Assembly (NCBI GenBank): GCA_001839685.1
Contig: MLAK01000651.1
Coordinates: forward strand, 1 to 48,410
Direction: 5' to 3'
Source of the DNA: Tritrichomonas foetus
Taxonomy: Eukaryota > Parabasalia > Tritrichomonadida > Tritrichomonadidae
DNA: 48,410 bases
A program made the translations under genes and the position numbers. Shown piece after piece: positions 8,701-17,821 of this stretch. Positions within the stretch are counted from its first letter, which is position 1. Each line of letters begins with the position of its first letter. The notes below the pieces were generated by a model. The model searched no databases and was not told the DNA's origin. It was given only the letters and a program-made list of their open reading frames with translations.

Positions 8701-9600
8701 ATGGCAAGTAAATACTTAAACAGACTTTCATTTATCGATAAGATATGTTTTGATAGAGCTTATTCCGAATTTAAAATCAAATCAGACGAAGATAACGATG
8801 AAAACACATTTTTATTATCATTACTCGAAACCAGCGAAGATTTTGAACCAACAACAGTTCGTAACGCTATTAATTTTGCAAGGTCATGGGCTGAACTTGG
8901 CCGTCCATTATCACAACGCGTTTTAACACGTATTTTATATCTTTGTTTTTTAGAGCCAAAATTTTTAAACCAAATGATGTTTGTAACCGACATAATTCAA
9001 ACAAGAGGTTGGATTTTCCACGCAGTTTCGAAAATGATTCAATCGAAATATGATCTCTTCATTCAATCAATCAAAGAAAATCATCCAGTTTGGGAATTTT
9101 TAATTGATAGCATGCTGAGTGACGCAAAATCAAAAGAAGATTATGTAAATGTAAAGTATCTCGACAGACCGTCTTCTTTTCTCGCCGAAGTGATGCCCCT
9201 TTATTGGCCAAGTGAAGAAACAATGAGAATTGAAATTTCTTCGCTTGTTAATTCATTCTTTAAATTTTTATTATCTGTGAAAAGTCGAACAGCTTTAAAT
9301 ATATTAAATATTTATTGTTACATATTTCCAGAAAATGTTGTAAAGATTGCCAAAGATGAACTTTACCAACTGTCATCAGATGGATTATTCATCCTGCTCA
9401 AAAATAATTTTTTAAAGATGCCAACTGTAGATGTTGAACATGGGGCGATTCTGGCTGCCAAAATGCTACCATTTAATCCAAAAGCAGCTCTTTCACTTGC
9501 TGAATCAGACCAAAAGTCGCCCGATAAAGAATCGATCATTGAAATGATCAAGAATTTTAATGCGAGTGATCATACTTTCACTTTTCAATTGGAAAATTAG
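8701..9600 (+). CDS. Conserved-looking helical protein of unknown function
   Basis: A 299-residue protein that I do not recognise. It starts MASKYLNRLSFIDKICFDRA, has a short acidic stretch (SDEDNDEN) at about 29, and from residue 45 onward is a run of amphipathic helices with regularly spaced Leu/Phe/Trp, without signal peptide, transmembrane helix, Cys/His cluster or coiled coil. The pattern would suit an all-helical repeat (HEAT/TPR-like) scaffold, but no repeat can be aligned by eye. The codon use and frame length argue strongly for a real gene. The ATG is preceded by ACAAA and by an M3-like element; the histidine kinase promoter lies on the other side of the 256-bp spacer, so the two may share regulation. 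Confidence 0.85.
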   Translation: MASKYLNRLSFIDKICFDRAYSEFKIKSDEDNDENTFLLSLLETSEDFEPTTVRNAINFARSWAELGRPLSQRVLTRILYLCFLEPKFLNQMMFVTDIIQTRGWIFHAVSKMIQSKYDLFIQSIKENHPVWEFLIDSMLSDAKSKEDYVNVKYLDRPSSFLAEVMPLYWPSEETMRIEISSLVNSFFKFLLSVKSRTALNILNIYCYIFPENVVKIAKDELYQLSSDGLFILLKNNFLKMPTVDVEHGAILAAKMLPFNPKAALSLAESDQKSPDKESIIEMIKNFNASDHTFTFQLEN

Positions 9601-10294
9601 CTTTTCCTCTATTTCTATCTGTATTAAAGTAAATTTGTATTTATCAATGAACATATTCTAGCAATAATTATTTTCTACGATAACTTATTATTTCCATTTG
9701 TATTCAGACTTAAAACTTATCTCAAAATGTATAGATTTATCCCGGAACTGTCTTTCTCTCTTCATGAGAATGCATATTGGAGAGACAAGTAAATGTGCAA
9801 TAGTAATTGCCATTCATAGTTGAATAAAAGACGTTTTATTAAACAACAAATTCAACAGAAAGGAGAGAGGAAGCGAAAAAAAACTCACAGAGCGTGTCAG
9901 AAACACTCACTTTCAAAATTTGATAGACTGATTAACTTTTTGAATATGTATTAAATGAATAATTATGAAAAAGTCGATAATTTCTGTCATTAATTTATAA
10001 ATTATCCTGATTTTCGATAATATATTCTTATTTTTATTTGAGAAATAGATTAATTATTCACCGAATTTGTGTTTCTTTTCAAAACTGTGTAATTTGAGGA
10101 ATATTTATTTCTTTTACGATATCGTCTCGTGTGAAATAAATAATATTTTGCCAATACTGCTTTGAGTTTGTTTTCAAATTCTTATGATATCTCGTACAGG
10201 TAATTAATAAATGGCAATTTGATGTTTTAGGAAAAAAATTTGTCGTTATCAATTTCCAGTGGACGTTTAAAAAATAAAAAAGATCACGAGTAAC
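9601..10294. other. AT-rich spacer
   Basis: Downstream of the unknown helical gene and upstream of the long coiled-coil gene. Only short open frames (for example 22 codons at about 9727). No structured RNA or repeat seen. A TCACG string at 10284-10288, 7 nt before the next ATG, is a possible initiator. Confidence 0.4.
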
Positions 10295-13200
10295 ATGGCA
10301 CAGAAGCATCAGAACAGGCAAGAGCTGATTAATATTGATTCTCAACTCAAAGAAACACCAGACTATGTTAATCTTTCCAATTTTATTTCATCGCTCAAAC
10401 AAGATCAAAATAATATTAATTTATCCAGCGAACAAGTTGCGAAAGCGCAAGTTATGATAAACCGTATTTTAAATAATATATGCCAATTCACATTAGAAAA
10501 TTCAGAATTAGAAACTTTTCGTCTTTTAAGCACAGCTTTATCATATTTCCCACCCTCTTCAATGAACGAGTCTGAAAGGTCAAAGAATTTGCTTAGCCCA
10601 CACTCAGCAATGGATAATCGTAATGATAATTCTGACATCGTGAAAAATCTAAACGAATCTGAAAATCACGATAACGAAGGAGAAGTCGTTGATAGAATTG
10701 CCGACCAATTAAAACTCAAAACTCCAACAACAGAAAAAGCTCTTATTAAGTCAATTTCTGAGAAGCTTGCAAAAAGCAAACAATTGAAAGAAGAATTAAT
10801 TGACACTTTTGATCTTCCGAAGAACACACATACAGAATACATTGTTACAGCTTTGAATGCTAAGTTTGCATCACAAGGCCAACACGAAGAACTTGATTCA
10901 TCTGATGAACAGCTCAGAATTCAACTTTCACAAGTTTCTCACGAACTTAATATTGCACGTGATCAAATGAGATCACTTCGCGAAAATGAACAACAACAAG
11001 AATTAACAATACTTGAATTACAAAAGAAGATAAATGGACTCCAGAATCACGACATTCTAAATGACATGAGCACAGAAATAGTTGACAAGAAAATTGACAT
11101 TGCTCGTTGCAAGAATGAAATGACATCTCTCAGAAACGAAAATGAAAAACTCCTGAGATTCAAGGAGAAGGCCCAAAAGCGTATTATTCAACTGCAAAAA
11201 GCCTTTAAAGAAAATAATGAAAAGAATGATTCTTTATCTAATAAAGTTGAAGAATTAAAGCAAGAAGTACAAAATAAAGAAAACGAAAAACTTGAACTTG
11301 TTAAAAAGCAAAAACAACTCGAACAAGAAAAACAAGAAGAATTACAATATCCATTCGAGCAACTGTTAGCTCAAATGGAAAGCCAGTCCAAAGAAATTTC
11401 CGAAGAAGCAATGGTAAGAATGGCATTACTTGATGCAATTCAGAAGCTTACAACAGTGAATTCAATTCTTGAACAAAGACTTGACCAATCAACTCAGAGA
11501 ATTTCTGAGCTAGAGAACAGCCGTGAAGAGGCAATTAAGAATCAAGCAAACCAAAAACAATCAAATGAAACGAATAAGGTTAACACCAAACCACAAAAGA
11601 ATGAAACAAAGAATAACAAGCAAAGAAACGATAATAATAAAAATAATGATAATAGTGATGATGATGAAAGTTGCGATGATGAATCAAAAGAAGTCATTGA
11701 TGAATCAGCTATTGAAAGTGCTAAATCTGCAATACAATCCACAAATGAAGAATTGAAATTGCAGCTCAATGGAATTTTAAGTAACAACGATTTAACAGTT
11801 TCCAAACGTCTTATTTCTACTATTTCTACAATGGCAGGATCAATCCACCAAACAAACACATATGATGAAGGCTCAAGTGTTTTGGAAGAAAGAAATCAAC
11901 TTCTTTTGGATACAGTTGGAAGTTTATTGAAATTCCTTAATACAATGATTGAATCACAAGAAATTCAAAGCTGGGCTTTATCCAAGTATGATTTCCAAGA
12001 ATCACAACAAATGCTTACATCTCAAGCACAGACAATTTCACAATTTATGAAAGATCATTGCATTGAATATTTAGAAGATAGCAACACTATCCTTAGTGCA
12101 TTCGTTGAACAAAATGATCCTTTCCAACTCGAAAACACTGTTAAGATCATCATATCTAAATATCAATCAGTTAAAACAAACGAAGGAAAAGATCTTCTCA
12201 TTTTGTTACATCAATCTCTTGCTGCAGGACTTTTGCTTCAATCATATGCTCTTCAAGTAACACAACACTGGTCTGCTCAAGGCGAAGAAGTTAAAGAACT
12301 TAAATCCCACATTGAAGAACTTGAACAAGCAAACGAAAGGATTGCTGAAGATCTCAAACAAGAAGTTGAGAAAACGCAAGAAGCAATTGATAAATTCAAC
12401 CAAATGCAGGATCAAAAGGCACATCTCGAAATTTCTGATTCTTCAACTGGCCCAACTCATAAGGAAGATGGAAATTCACAACATTCACACGATTGCTCAT
12501 ACAATGAAGAAGAAGAGGAAGAAGAAGCCAGCTCTAAAGTTTCAATAAACAGCAGCATGTCATCAACTAAATGTGATGAAGAATATATCAAGGAATTGGA
12601 ACATAAACTTGATTCAACACGAAAGTCGTTAGAAAAATATCGCACCGCCATTAAAGGTGTGAAGGCAGCCCTTCGTACTGAAGTGAATAACGGAAATCAT
12701 TCAAATATTATCATAAATTCTCTTAGGAGTGTTGATGAACTTGAATCCGATCACAGTGAAAACACTCAAACATTCGATCCAAATCTTCCAATTATTCAGA
12801 GCCGAACTAATGATCAAATTATGTCAGAAGATCAGGCCATTGATAAAATTCCAAATACTGAAACTGTTATGAAAGGAACAGATGAAATTGACGATATTAA
12901 GTCAACAGATTATAGCAAACAAATTGAAGAATTAACAGAAGAAAACCAAAGATTAAATGACCAAATCAAGAAGCTTCACCAAAGAGCAAATGAGAAATTT
13001 GCTAAGATTCAAGAATCCGTTCAAAGGTCTCGTGCACAAATGAAAGAACAATTCTTCAAGCAAAAGCGAACTCTTGCACATCAGAACCAAAAACTTGCAG
13101 ATGCTTTGCAAAAAGAAATCAAAATGAGAGAAAATCTTGAAAAGAAGAATGAAGAAATAAATTCAGAAATTAATGAATTGAAGCAAAAGAACAGACAACT

Positions 13201-14125
13201 CACAATTGATAATAAACTTATCACAGCTAAGCTTAATGGTCGTGATGAAGAAATCAAGCGTGAAAAATCAATTTCTGAGTCCCAATGGAAACTCAAGCAA
13301 TATAATCTTCAAACAAGCGTTCAATCTAAGATTGAACAATATCGTCAAGAAACTGATAAAAAACTTACAGAGTTCCTTATTTCAGCTGTCAATCTTTTCA
13401 AGGAGCATGTTGATGTTAATCAAACAATCACATGTGAATCTGTATATGAAATTCTTAGTGAAGTTGCCAATAGACTCACTAATTTCACCAAACAAGCAAA
13501 TGAAATGGATAAAGTTCATGAAGTTATGAAAGGCGAAAATTCAAACAACAATTCCGATAAGTCCAATCAATCTACTAACCCTGCTAAGAAGATTGAAGAG
13601 CTTGTTAAAGAAAATAAGAACTATTCTGACCAAATTCATACATTATCAACTGAAAATTCTAATCTTAAGAAGCAACTGAAGACTAAAGACTCTGCACTTG
13701 CTTCAAGATCACCTGCTAGAGAATGGGAAGAATGGGCTATTCCAATCTATAAGAAACTTACAGGAAGTAAAGCTACCAAGCCTGCATCATATTTGCTCAG
13801 AAAATTCATCGAAAACGCACTTGAGCAAGTCCTAAATGAAAACCAAAGTATGAACGAAACGCAAAATGATATGAGTTACACAGCATTATCTCGTACGAAT
13901 GCTAGTAACAATTGCGGTATCAGCAACCAACCAGATGTCAAAGTTTGGAATCTTTGCTCTGTTGTAATCGCTGCCATCCGCCTTCAAAAAATGACAAACA
14001 CATTCAAATCGGCACAAGAAATCACAAAAACGAAATTTAAGGCAAACGCACCAGGTATCTCATCATCATTTGCCTCAGGTCAGAAATTTGTGAGAAAAAA
14101 TAATGAAACCCAAAGCAATATGTGA
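10295..14125 (+). CDS. Large coiled-coil protein
   Basis: A 1276-residue, Glu/Lys/Gln/Asn-rich protein, almost wholly coiled coil (heptads evident at about 215-415, 690-730, 780-820, 890-1040 and 1130-1160), with non-coiled acidic linkers rich in Asn, Asp and Ser (about 425-470, 735-765 including a run of Glu). Two parts look folded rather than coiled: about 495-680 and the C-terminal 120 residues (EWEEWAIPIYKKLTG to the end), the latter holding the hydrophobic stretch WNLCSVVIAAIRLQKM near residue 1222. No motor, GRIP or other known domain is visible. Such proteins in trichomonads are usually structural: cytoskeletal, centrosomal or Golgi tethers. The function is not determined. The start ATG is well placed and follows in-frame stops. 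Confidence 0.85.
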   Translation: MAQKHQNRQELINIDSQLKETPDYVNLSNFISSLKQDQNNINLSSEQVAKAQVMINRILNNICQFTLENSELETFRLLSTALSYFPPSSMNESERSKNLLSPHSAMDNRNDNSDIVKNLNESENHDNEGEVVDRIADQLKLKTPTTEKALIKSISEKLAKSKQLKEELIDTFDLPKNTHTEYIVTALNAKFASQGQHEELDSSDEQLRIQLSQVSHELNIARDQMRSLRENEQQQELTILELQKKINGLQNHDILNDMSTEIVDKKIDIARCKNEMTSLRNENEKLLRFKEKAQKRIIQLQKAFKENNEKNDSLSNKVEELKQEVQNKENEKLELVKKQKQLEQEKQEELQYPFEQLLAQMESQSKEISEEAMVRMALLDAIQKLTTVNSILEQRLDQSTQRISELENSREEAIKNQANQKQSNETNKVNTKPQKNETKNNKQRNDNNKNNDNSDDDESCDDESKEVIDESAIESAKSAIQSTNEELKLQLNGILSNNDLTVSKRLISTISTMAGSIHQTNTYDEGSSVLEERNQLLLDTVGSLLKFLNTMIESQEIQSWALSKYDFQESQQMLTSQAQTISQFMKDHCIEYLEDSNTILSAFVEQNDPFQLENTVKIIISKYQSVKTNEGKDLLILLHQSLAAGLLLQSYALQVTQHWSAQGEEVKELKSHIEELEQANERIAEDLKQEVEKTQEAIDKFNQMQDQKAHLEISDSSTGPTHKEDGNSQHSHDCSYNEEEEEEEASSKVSINSSMSSTKCDEEYIKELEHKLDSTRKSLEKYRTAIKGVKAALRTEVNNGNHSNIIINSLRSVDELESDHSENTQTFDPNLPIIQSRTNDQIMSEDQAIDKIPNTETVMKGTDEIDDIKSTDYSKQIEELTEENQRLNDQIKKLHQRANEKFAKIQESVQRSRAQMKEQFFKQKRTLAHQNQKLADALQKEIKMRENLEKKNEEINSEINELKQKNRQLTIDNKLITAKLNGRDEEIKREKSISESQWKLKQYNLQTSVQSKIEQYRQETDKKLTEFLISAVNLFKEHVDVNQTITCESVYEILSEVANRLTNFTKQANEMDKVHEVMKGENSNNNSDKSNQSTNPAKKIEELVKENKNYSDQIHTLSTENSNLKKQLKTKDSALASRSPAREWEEWAIPIYKKLTGSKATKPASYLLRKFIENALEQVLNENQSMNETQNDMSYTALSRTNASNNCGISNQPDVKVWNLCSVVIAAIRLQKMTNTFKSAQEITKTKFKANAPGISSSFASGQKFVRKNNETQSNM

Positions 14126-14355
14126 ACGGAAAATCAAATTTAGATTGAAATTATTCTTTTGAGTATTTAAAATTGGAAAAAATATCAAATATGGTTCATT
14201 TTTTATTTATTTATTTATTCACATATATTTTCATATTTTTGTTAATGTGAGTATCACTTAATAGCATTTTTTTAACCTGCTAAATGGTTCACTTCTGTAG
14301 ATATTCATTTTCCTATGAGTTTTGTGATTGTGAAGTAAAATGTCAAAAAAATGTC

Positions 14356-14538
14356 AAATGTTGTAATGTGATGTGAACTTTTGTGATTCTTTGAGTCACT
14401 TCGATTTGGTGGGGGCGCTGACGAGTTAACCAGATGGAGGGAGATCAACGAACTGGAGCTGTGGTCACGCGTCAGCGCCTCTTCCAATGGCCGAATGAGC
14501 CCAAGGGACACACAAATTCACATCACATTTACCCATTT
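14356..14538. ncRNA. Candidate structured RNA: long GC-rich hairpin
   Basis: A 183-nt rod-like inverted repeat. Paired segments, outside to inside: 14356-14360 with 14534-14538; 14365-14377 (AATGTGATGTGAA) with 14517-14529, 13 perfect pairs; 14380-14385 with 14511-14516; 14400-14403 with 14492-14495; 14406-14409 with 14484-14487; 14411-14423 with 14470-14482, 13 pairs including two G-U, core GGCGCTGACG. The 46-nt tip has a further CCAG/CTGG stem (14430-14433/14453-14456). The 100 bases 14411-14510 contain 60 G+C against flanks that are far more AT-rich; in AT-rich genomes such islands are often RNA genes. I could not match it to tRNA, U snRNA, U3, RNase P or the SRP helix 8 core. Strand is unknown. 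A palindromic mobile element is the alternative. Confidence 0.5.
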
Positions 14539-15008
14539 TAAGTGTCAAAAAACAAAACTCTTAGGAAAAAACTATGCCTTCCCTTATTCTATGAGTGATA
14601 ACACATAGATATTAAATCAATTATGAATATTTGTGTTGTGGAATGGTTTGTGATTACATTTATTCATAATTTTAAGTTAATCATAAGATTATGATGAAAA
14701 AAAATATGTTTTGAACGAAATCGAAAAAATGACATTAGGGTATATTGTATAGTCATTAATTTTCATGAATCTTCTTTTCCGGATTTCAAAAGCGTGCTTG
14801 CTGGATCGGAAATTCCAATTTTCCTTTCACCAGGATTGGCATTGAAATAATGAATGATGCTTTGAAAAAAATACGGATTCGCGAGAAAAAGTTGTCATTT
14901 TCAATGTACCTGGTGGATTCCGATTATTTTTTATAGAAAGTGATATCACCAAAGGTATTCAAAAATGAAGTTTCATTGTATTTTGAGATGTGATTTCACA
15001 TCACATGA

Positions 15009-15016
15009 CCATTTTT
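15009..15016 (+). promoter_or_regulatory. Start-proximal CCATTTTT
   Basis: CCATTTTT just before the M28 gene ATG. Similar strings stand before the ATGs at 8701 (CCATTTTTTT), 19273 (CCATATTTTC, minus strand) and 47956 (CCATATTG, minus strand), so this may be a second type of initiator used where TCAYW is lacking. Confidence 0.3.
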
Positions 15017-15023
15017 AAACAAA

Positions 15024-17363
15024 ATGGAATCAAGAAGATACTTCTCACCATTTCGATTCGTTCTCGGTGTTATCCTCGTCTTGTCCATTCAAAATACTTT
15101 CTATAGGTTTCTCCGCGGAGGAATATTCAATGGTCTACAAAGCAAAACGGAATTCAATACAAATGCCGCCACACGAATTCATCAGATTTTAACGCAAAAG
15201 CCTCGAAACGTGAATAGCGCACATTACAACAACTCTGTTAATTTTATCTTTCAGACTCTCACTTCACTTTCCCAATATCAATCGTTCAATGGTAGATATT
15301 CATTGTCTTTCTCTTTTGATAACGGAAACATTTCATCTCCAGCCGGAGTTGGCATTAATCACTTCCAGGGGTCCATTCGATCGATAATTTTCAAAATTTC
15401 TGTTATTAATTCAACAAACCCGCCAATTCTGCTATCGGCGCATCTTGATTCCCATCCAAACACAGTTGGTTCATATGATGATGCAATCAATGCAGCTGCA
15501 ATGGTTGAAGTTGCTGAAAGTATTCTCAAGTCTGAAAAAACAATTAACAATTCTATTATTTTCGTGTTTTTGGGATCAGAAGAAAATGGTCTTCATGGAA
15601 GCACTCATTTTATGCAAACACATGCTGATTTACAAAACGCTTATGTTTTAAATCTTGAAGCGCTTGGATCAGGCCGCCCTTTTGGTTTAATTTGGAAAGC
15701 TAATAAATCATCTTCAGTAATTCGTGCATTTTCCAAAACAGTTGGTGGAATCATCGCCACATTTTTCACAGACGTCAAACATTTCGGATTATTGAAATCT
15801 CGAACAGATCTTGAGATCTATGAAAAGCATGGACTAACTGGTGCGATGTCTGTCTATTTTGGAAATCCAGCTGTTTACCATACATTGATGGATTCCAAAA
15901 GATCAACAAAAGATATTGAATATAGTGGGAAAATTTTAACTGACTTTTTATTGAATTTTAACTCCGATGAAAATGAAACAGATGTTGTTGCTTTTGGTAT
16001 TTCACCTTTTGTTATTATCATTAATCGTGAGAATTATCAATATATTGCATATTCAATTGCACTTATTTCAATATCTTCAGTCTTTCTATTGAAATTCCAT
16101 ACAGAATCATACTTGAGAGCTTCTGGCTCCATTTTTGGTCTTTGTTTAGGCTATTTATTCTTTGAAACTTTCTTACATATGGTTAATCCATTAAGTTATG
16201 CTTCTGACATAAGTTATTGGTTTGTCGTTCTGATCTTTTATGGTGTTTGTATCTTTTTGATTTTAGAATTATATGAAATTCAACCATCAACAGACAGCTG
16301 GATTGGAATTCATATAATTTTAGATTCTTTATTACTTTTGATGACTGCTAATTATGATATTTCTATTCTATTTATTTTAGCTTTAATACCACAACTTTTA
16401 TTAGTCGTTTTCCATAATGCCCATTATATTGTTCACGTTGTTTTAGTCATCTTTCAAACTCTTCCGATATCTTTTGCTATTTCTCTCATTTATCCACTTG
16501 TTGTTGGATACATGGACCAAGCGCGTGGTCATACGGCTGACATGCTTCCATTTATTCTTATTTTCTTCTATTGTGTCCATCTTTGTTTTGCTTTAATGCC
16601 GATTGCAACTAGTAAATCGCATAATGAAGGCATTCAATACCAGATGGAGCTTCAAGTATTTGGTGCTTTTGGATTCTGTATCATTTTCATGCTTACTTGT
16701 ATGAAGCCGAAGCCTTATTCAAATAAATATCCACTTCTTGTGAGTTCTGCAGAATATATCAAAGAAAATCTGTCATCCACAATTTCAATGATGCCAATTG
16801 CAGGCGAACGCGTGATGCAAGGTCTTAGTCAAGCTATGGTGAAATATGATAAAACTCTATTAAACGTTCCAGACTTCCATAGAATTGATTATGATGGGCC
16901 TGCTTACGTTCAAGCCTTTAAGAAAGTAGAATTACCAAAATGGCTCGATCATTGGCCAGAATTTGATTTGAAAGAAACAGGTGCTTTTGAAAATGAGCGT
17001 ATAATTAATTTCATAGTGCATGAAAATAATACTGATGAAGTATTTGAATCTGTTTCAATTGTTGCTCATTGCCCTGATGGCCCATGTATAACCAAGGCTA
17101 ATGAAAATGAAAACTTGTTATATAAATCTAATGAGGAAGGTGAACATGTCTGCATTCTTAGATTTACGCCAGTTTACATTGGACTTCAAGCAAATATTAC
17201 TGTAAATACTCACAAAAAGGTTCATTTTGATGTTTTGTTCCAGTCATTTAAATCAACAAAAGAAAGAAACAATTTCAAGAAATTGTTCAAAAACTATGTG
17301 TTTAACTATGCTAAATCAGGTCTAATATCAGAAACTGTTTTTACAAGTAAGAGATTGGTATAA
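15024..17363 (+). CDS. ER-type M28 metallopeptidase, multi-pass membrane protein
   Basis: A 779-residue protein of the ERMP1/Fxna type (peptidase family M28): a lumenal zinc aminopeptidase domain followed by many membrane spans. An N-terminal signal-anchor spans residues 11-24. The zinc and catalytic residues are visible: SAHLDS (H140), SYDDA (D152), GSEENG (catalytic E186 and ligand E187), NLEALG (E212 in the position where the family has Asp or Glu) and VYHTLMDS (H286). From about 325 to 570 there are about eight hydrophobic helices, then a lumenal-looking C-terminal domain of about 200 residues with N-glycosylation sequons. Full length compared with the family (about 800-900 residues). It would trim peptides in the ER or secretory lumen; the substrate is unknown. 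The ATG is preceded by CCATTTTTAAACAAA. Confidence 0.9.
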   Translation: MESRRYFSPFRFVLGVILVLSIQNTFYRFLRGGIFNGLQSKTEFNTNAATRIHQILTQKPRNVNSAHYNNSVNFIFQTLTSLSQYQSFNGRYSLSFSFDNGNISSPAGVGINHFQGSIRSIIFKISVINSTNPPILLSAHLDSHPNTVGSYDDAINAAAMVEVAESILKSEKTINNSIIFVFLGSEENGLHGSTHFMQTHADLQNAYVLNLEALGSGRPFGLIWKANKSSSVIRAFSKTVGGIIATFFTDVKHFGLLKSRTDLEIYEKHGLTGAMSVYFGNPAVYHTLMDSKRSTKDIEYSGKILTDFLLNFNSDENETDVVAFGISPFVIIINRENYQYIAYSIALISISSVFLLKFHTESYLRASGSIFGLCLGYLFFETFLHMVNPLSYASDISYWFVVLIFYGVCIFLILELYEIQPSTDSWIGIHIILDSLLLLMTANYDISILFILALIPQLLLVVFHNAHYIVHVVLVIFQTLPISFAISLIYPLVVGYMDQARGHTADMLPFILIFFYCVHLCFALMPIATSKSHNEGIQYQMELQVFGAFGFCIIFMLTCMKPKPYSNKYPLLVSSAEYIKENLSSTISMMPIAGERVMQGLSQAMVKYDKTLLNVPDFHRIDYDGPAYVQAFKKVELPKWLDHWPEFDLKETGAFENERIINFIVHENNTDEVFESVSIVAHCPDGPCITKANENENLLYKSNEEGEHVCILRFTPVYIGLQANITVNTHKKVHFDVLFQSFKSTKERNNFKKLFKNYVFNYAKSGLISETVFTSKRLV

Positions 17364-17821
17364 TTTGTTGACAATAATTATTTTATTTGATACATATTTT
17401 AGTTTATAAAAATATTTTATCTAGATTTATTTTCTGTTATTATTTCATGTTGTTCACATTTGATTCTGTGGATTTAATTAGTTTCACTAGTAGATTGTAA
17501 AAAAGTGTGAAGTTTCTTTCTATTTAGTACTCTATCAGTTATCATTGTGACAATAAAACTTTTTCGAATTCTGAGAGATAATTCTTATATTGATAAAACG
17601 AAATACATTGTACGATTGAATTATGAATAGTCTGATTGAGTTTATTTGAATAACATCAGTTAAAAGAGATGATATTTATCAAGTTATTTATTCATTGAAT
17701 ATGGCATTATGATCAAGAATGATTTTCATAATAAATATACCAAAAACAAAAGATATAATTAAGAATATTCACAAGTTTTAATATAATCATCAAACAAATA
17801 AAAGAAGGCTGAATAATTGTT
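17364..17821. other. Convergent 3' spacer
   Basis: Separates the 3' ends of the M28 peptidase and O-mannosyltransferase genes. AT-rich, no open frame or repeat of note. Confidence 0.4.

Larger units (their letters stand above)
14126..15023. other. Spacer with a GC-rich structured island
   Basis: An 898-bp gap without a credible protein frame. A 68-codon minus-strand frame (14305-14511) is an artefact of the GC-rich island at 14411-14510 and has no matching codon signal. The rest is AT-rich. The promoter side of the M28 gene contains CCATTTTT at 15009-15016, 7 nt before the ATG. Confidence 0.6.

Noticed and set aside
14406..14487. SRP RNA S domain as an identity for the structured island.
   Set aside because: The rod shape and a GGAGCTG string are suggestive, but the tip is too small for helices 6 and 8 and the conserved helix 8 loop is absent.
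14305..14511. 68-codon minus-strand frame over the GC-rich island.
   Set aside because: Explained by the scarcity of stop codons in GC-rich DNA; the base pairing there suits RNA better than protein.
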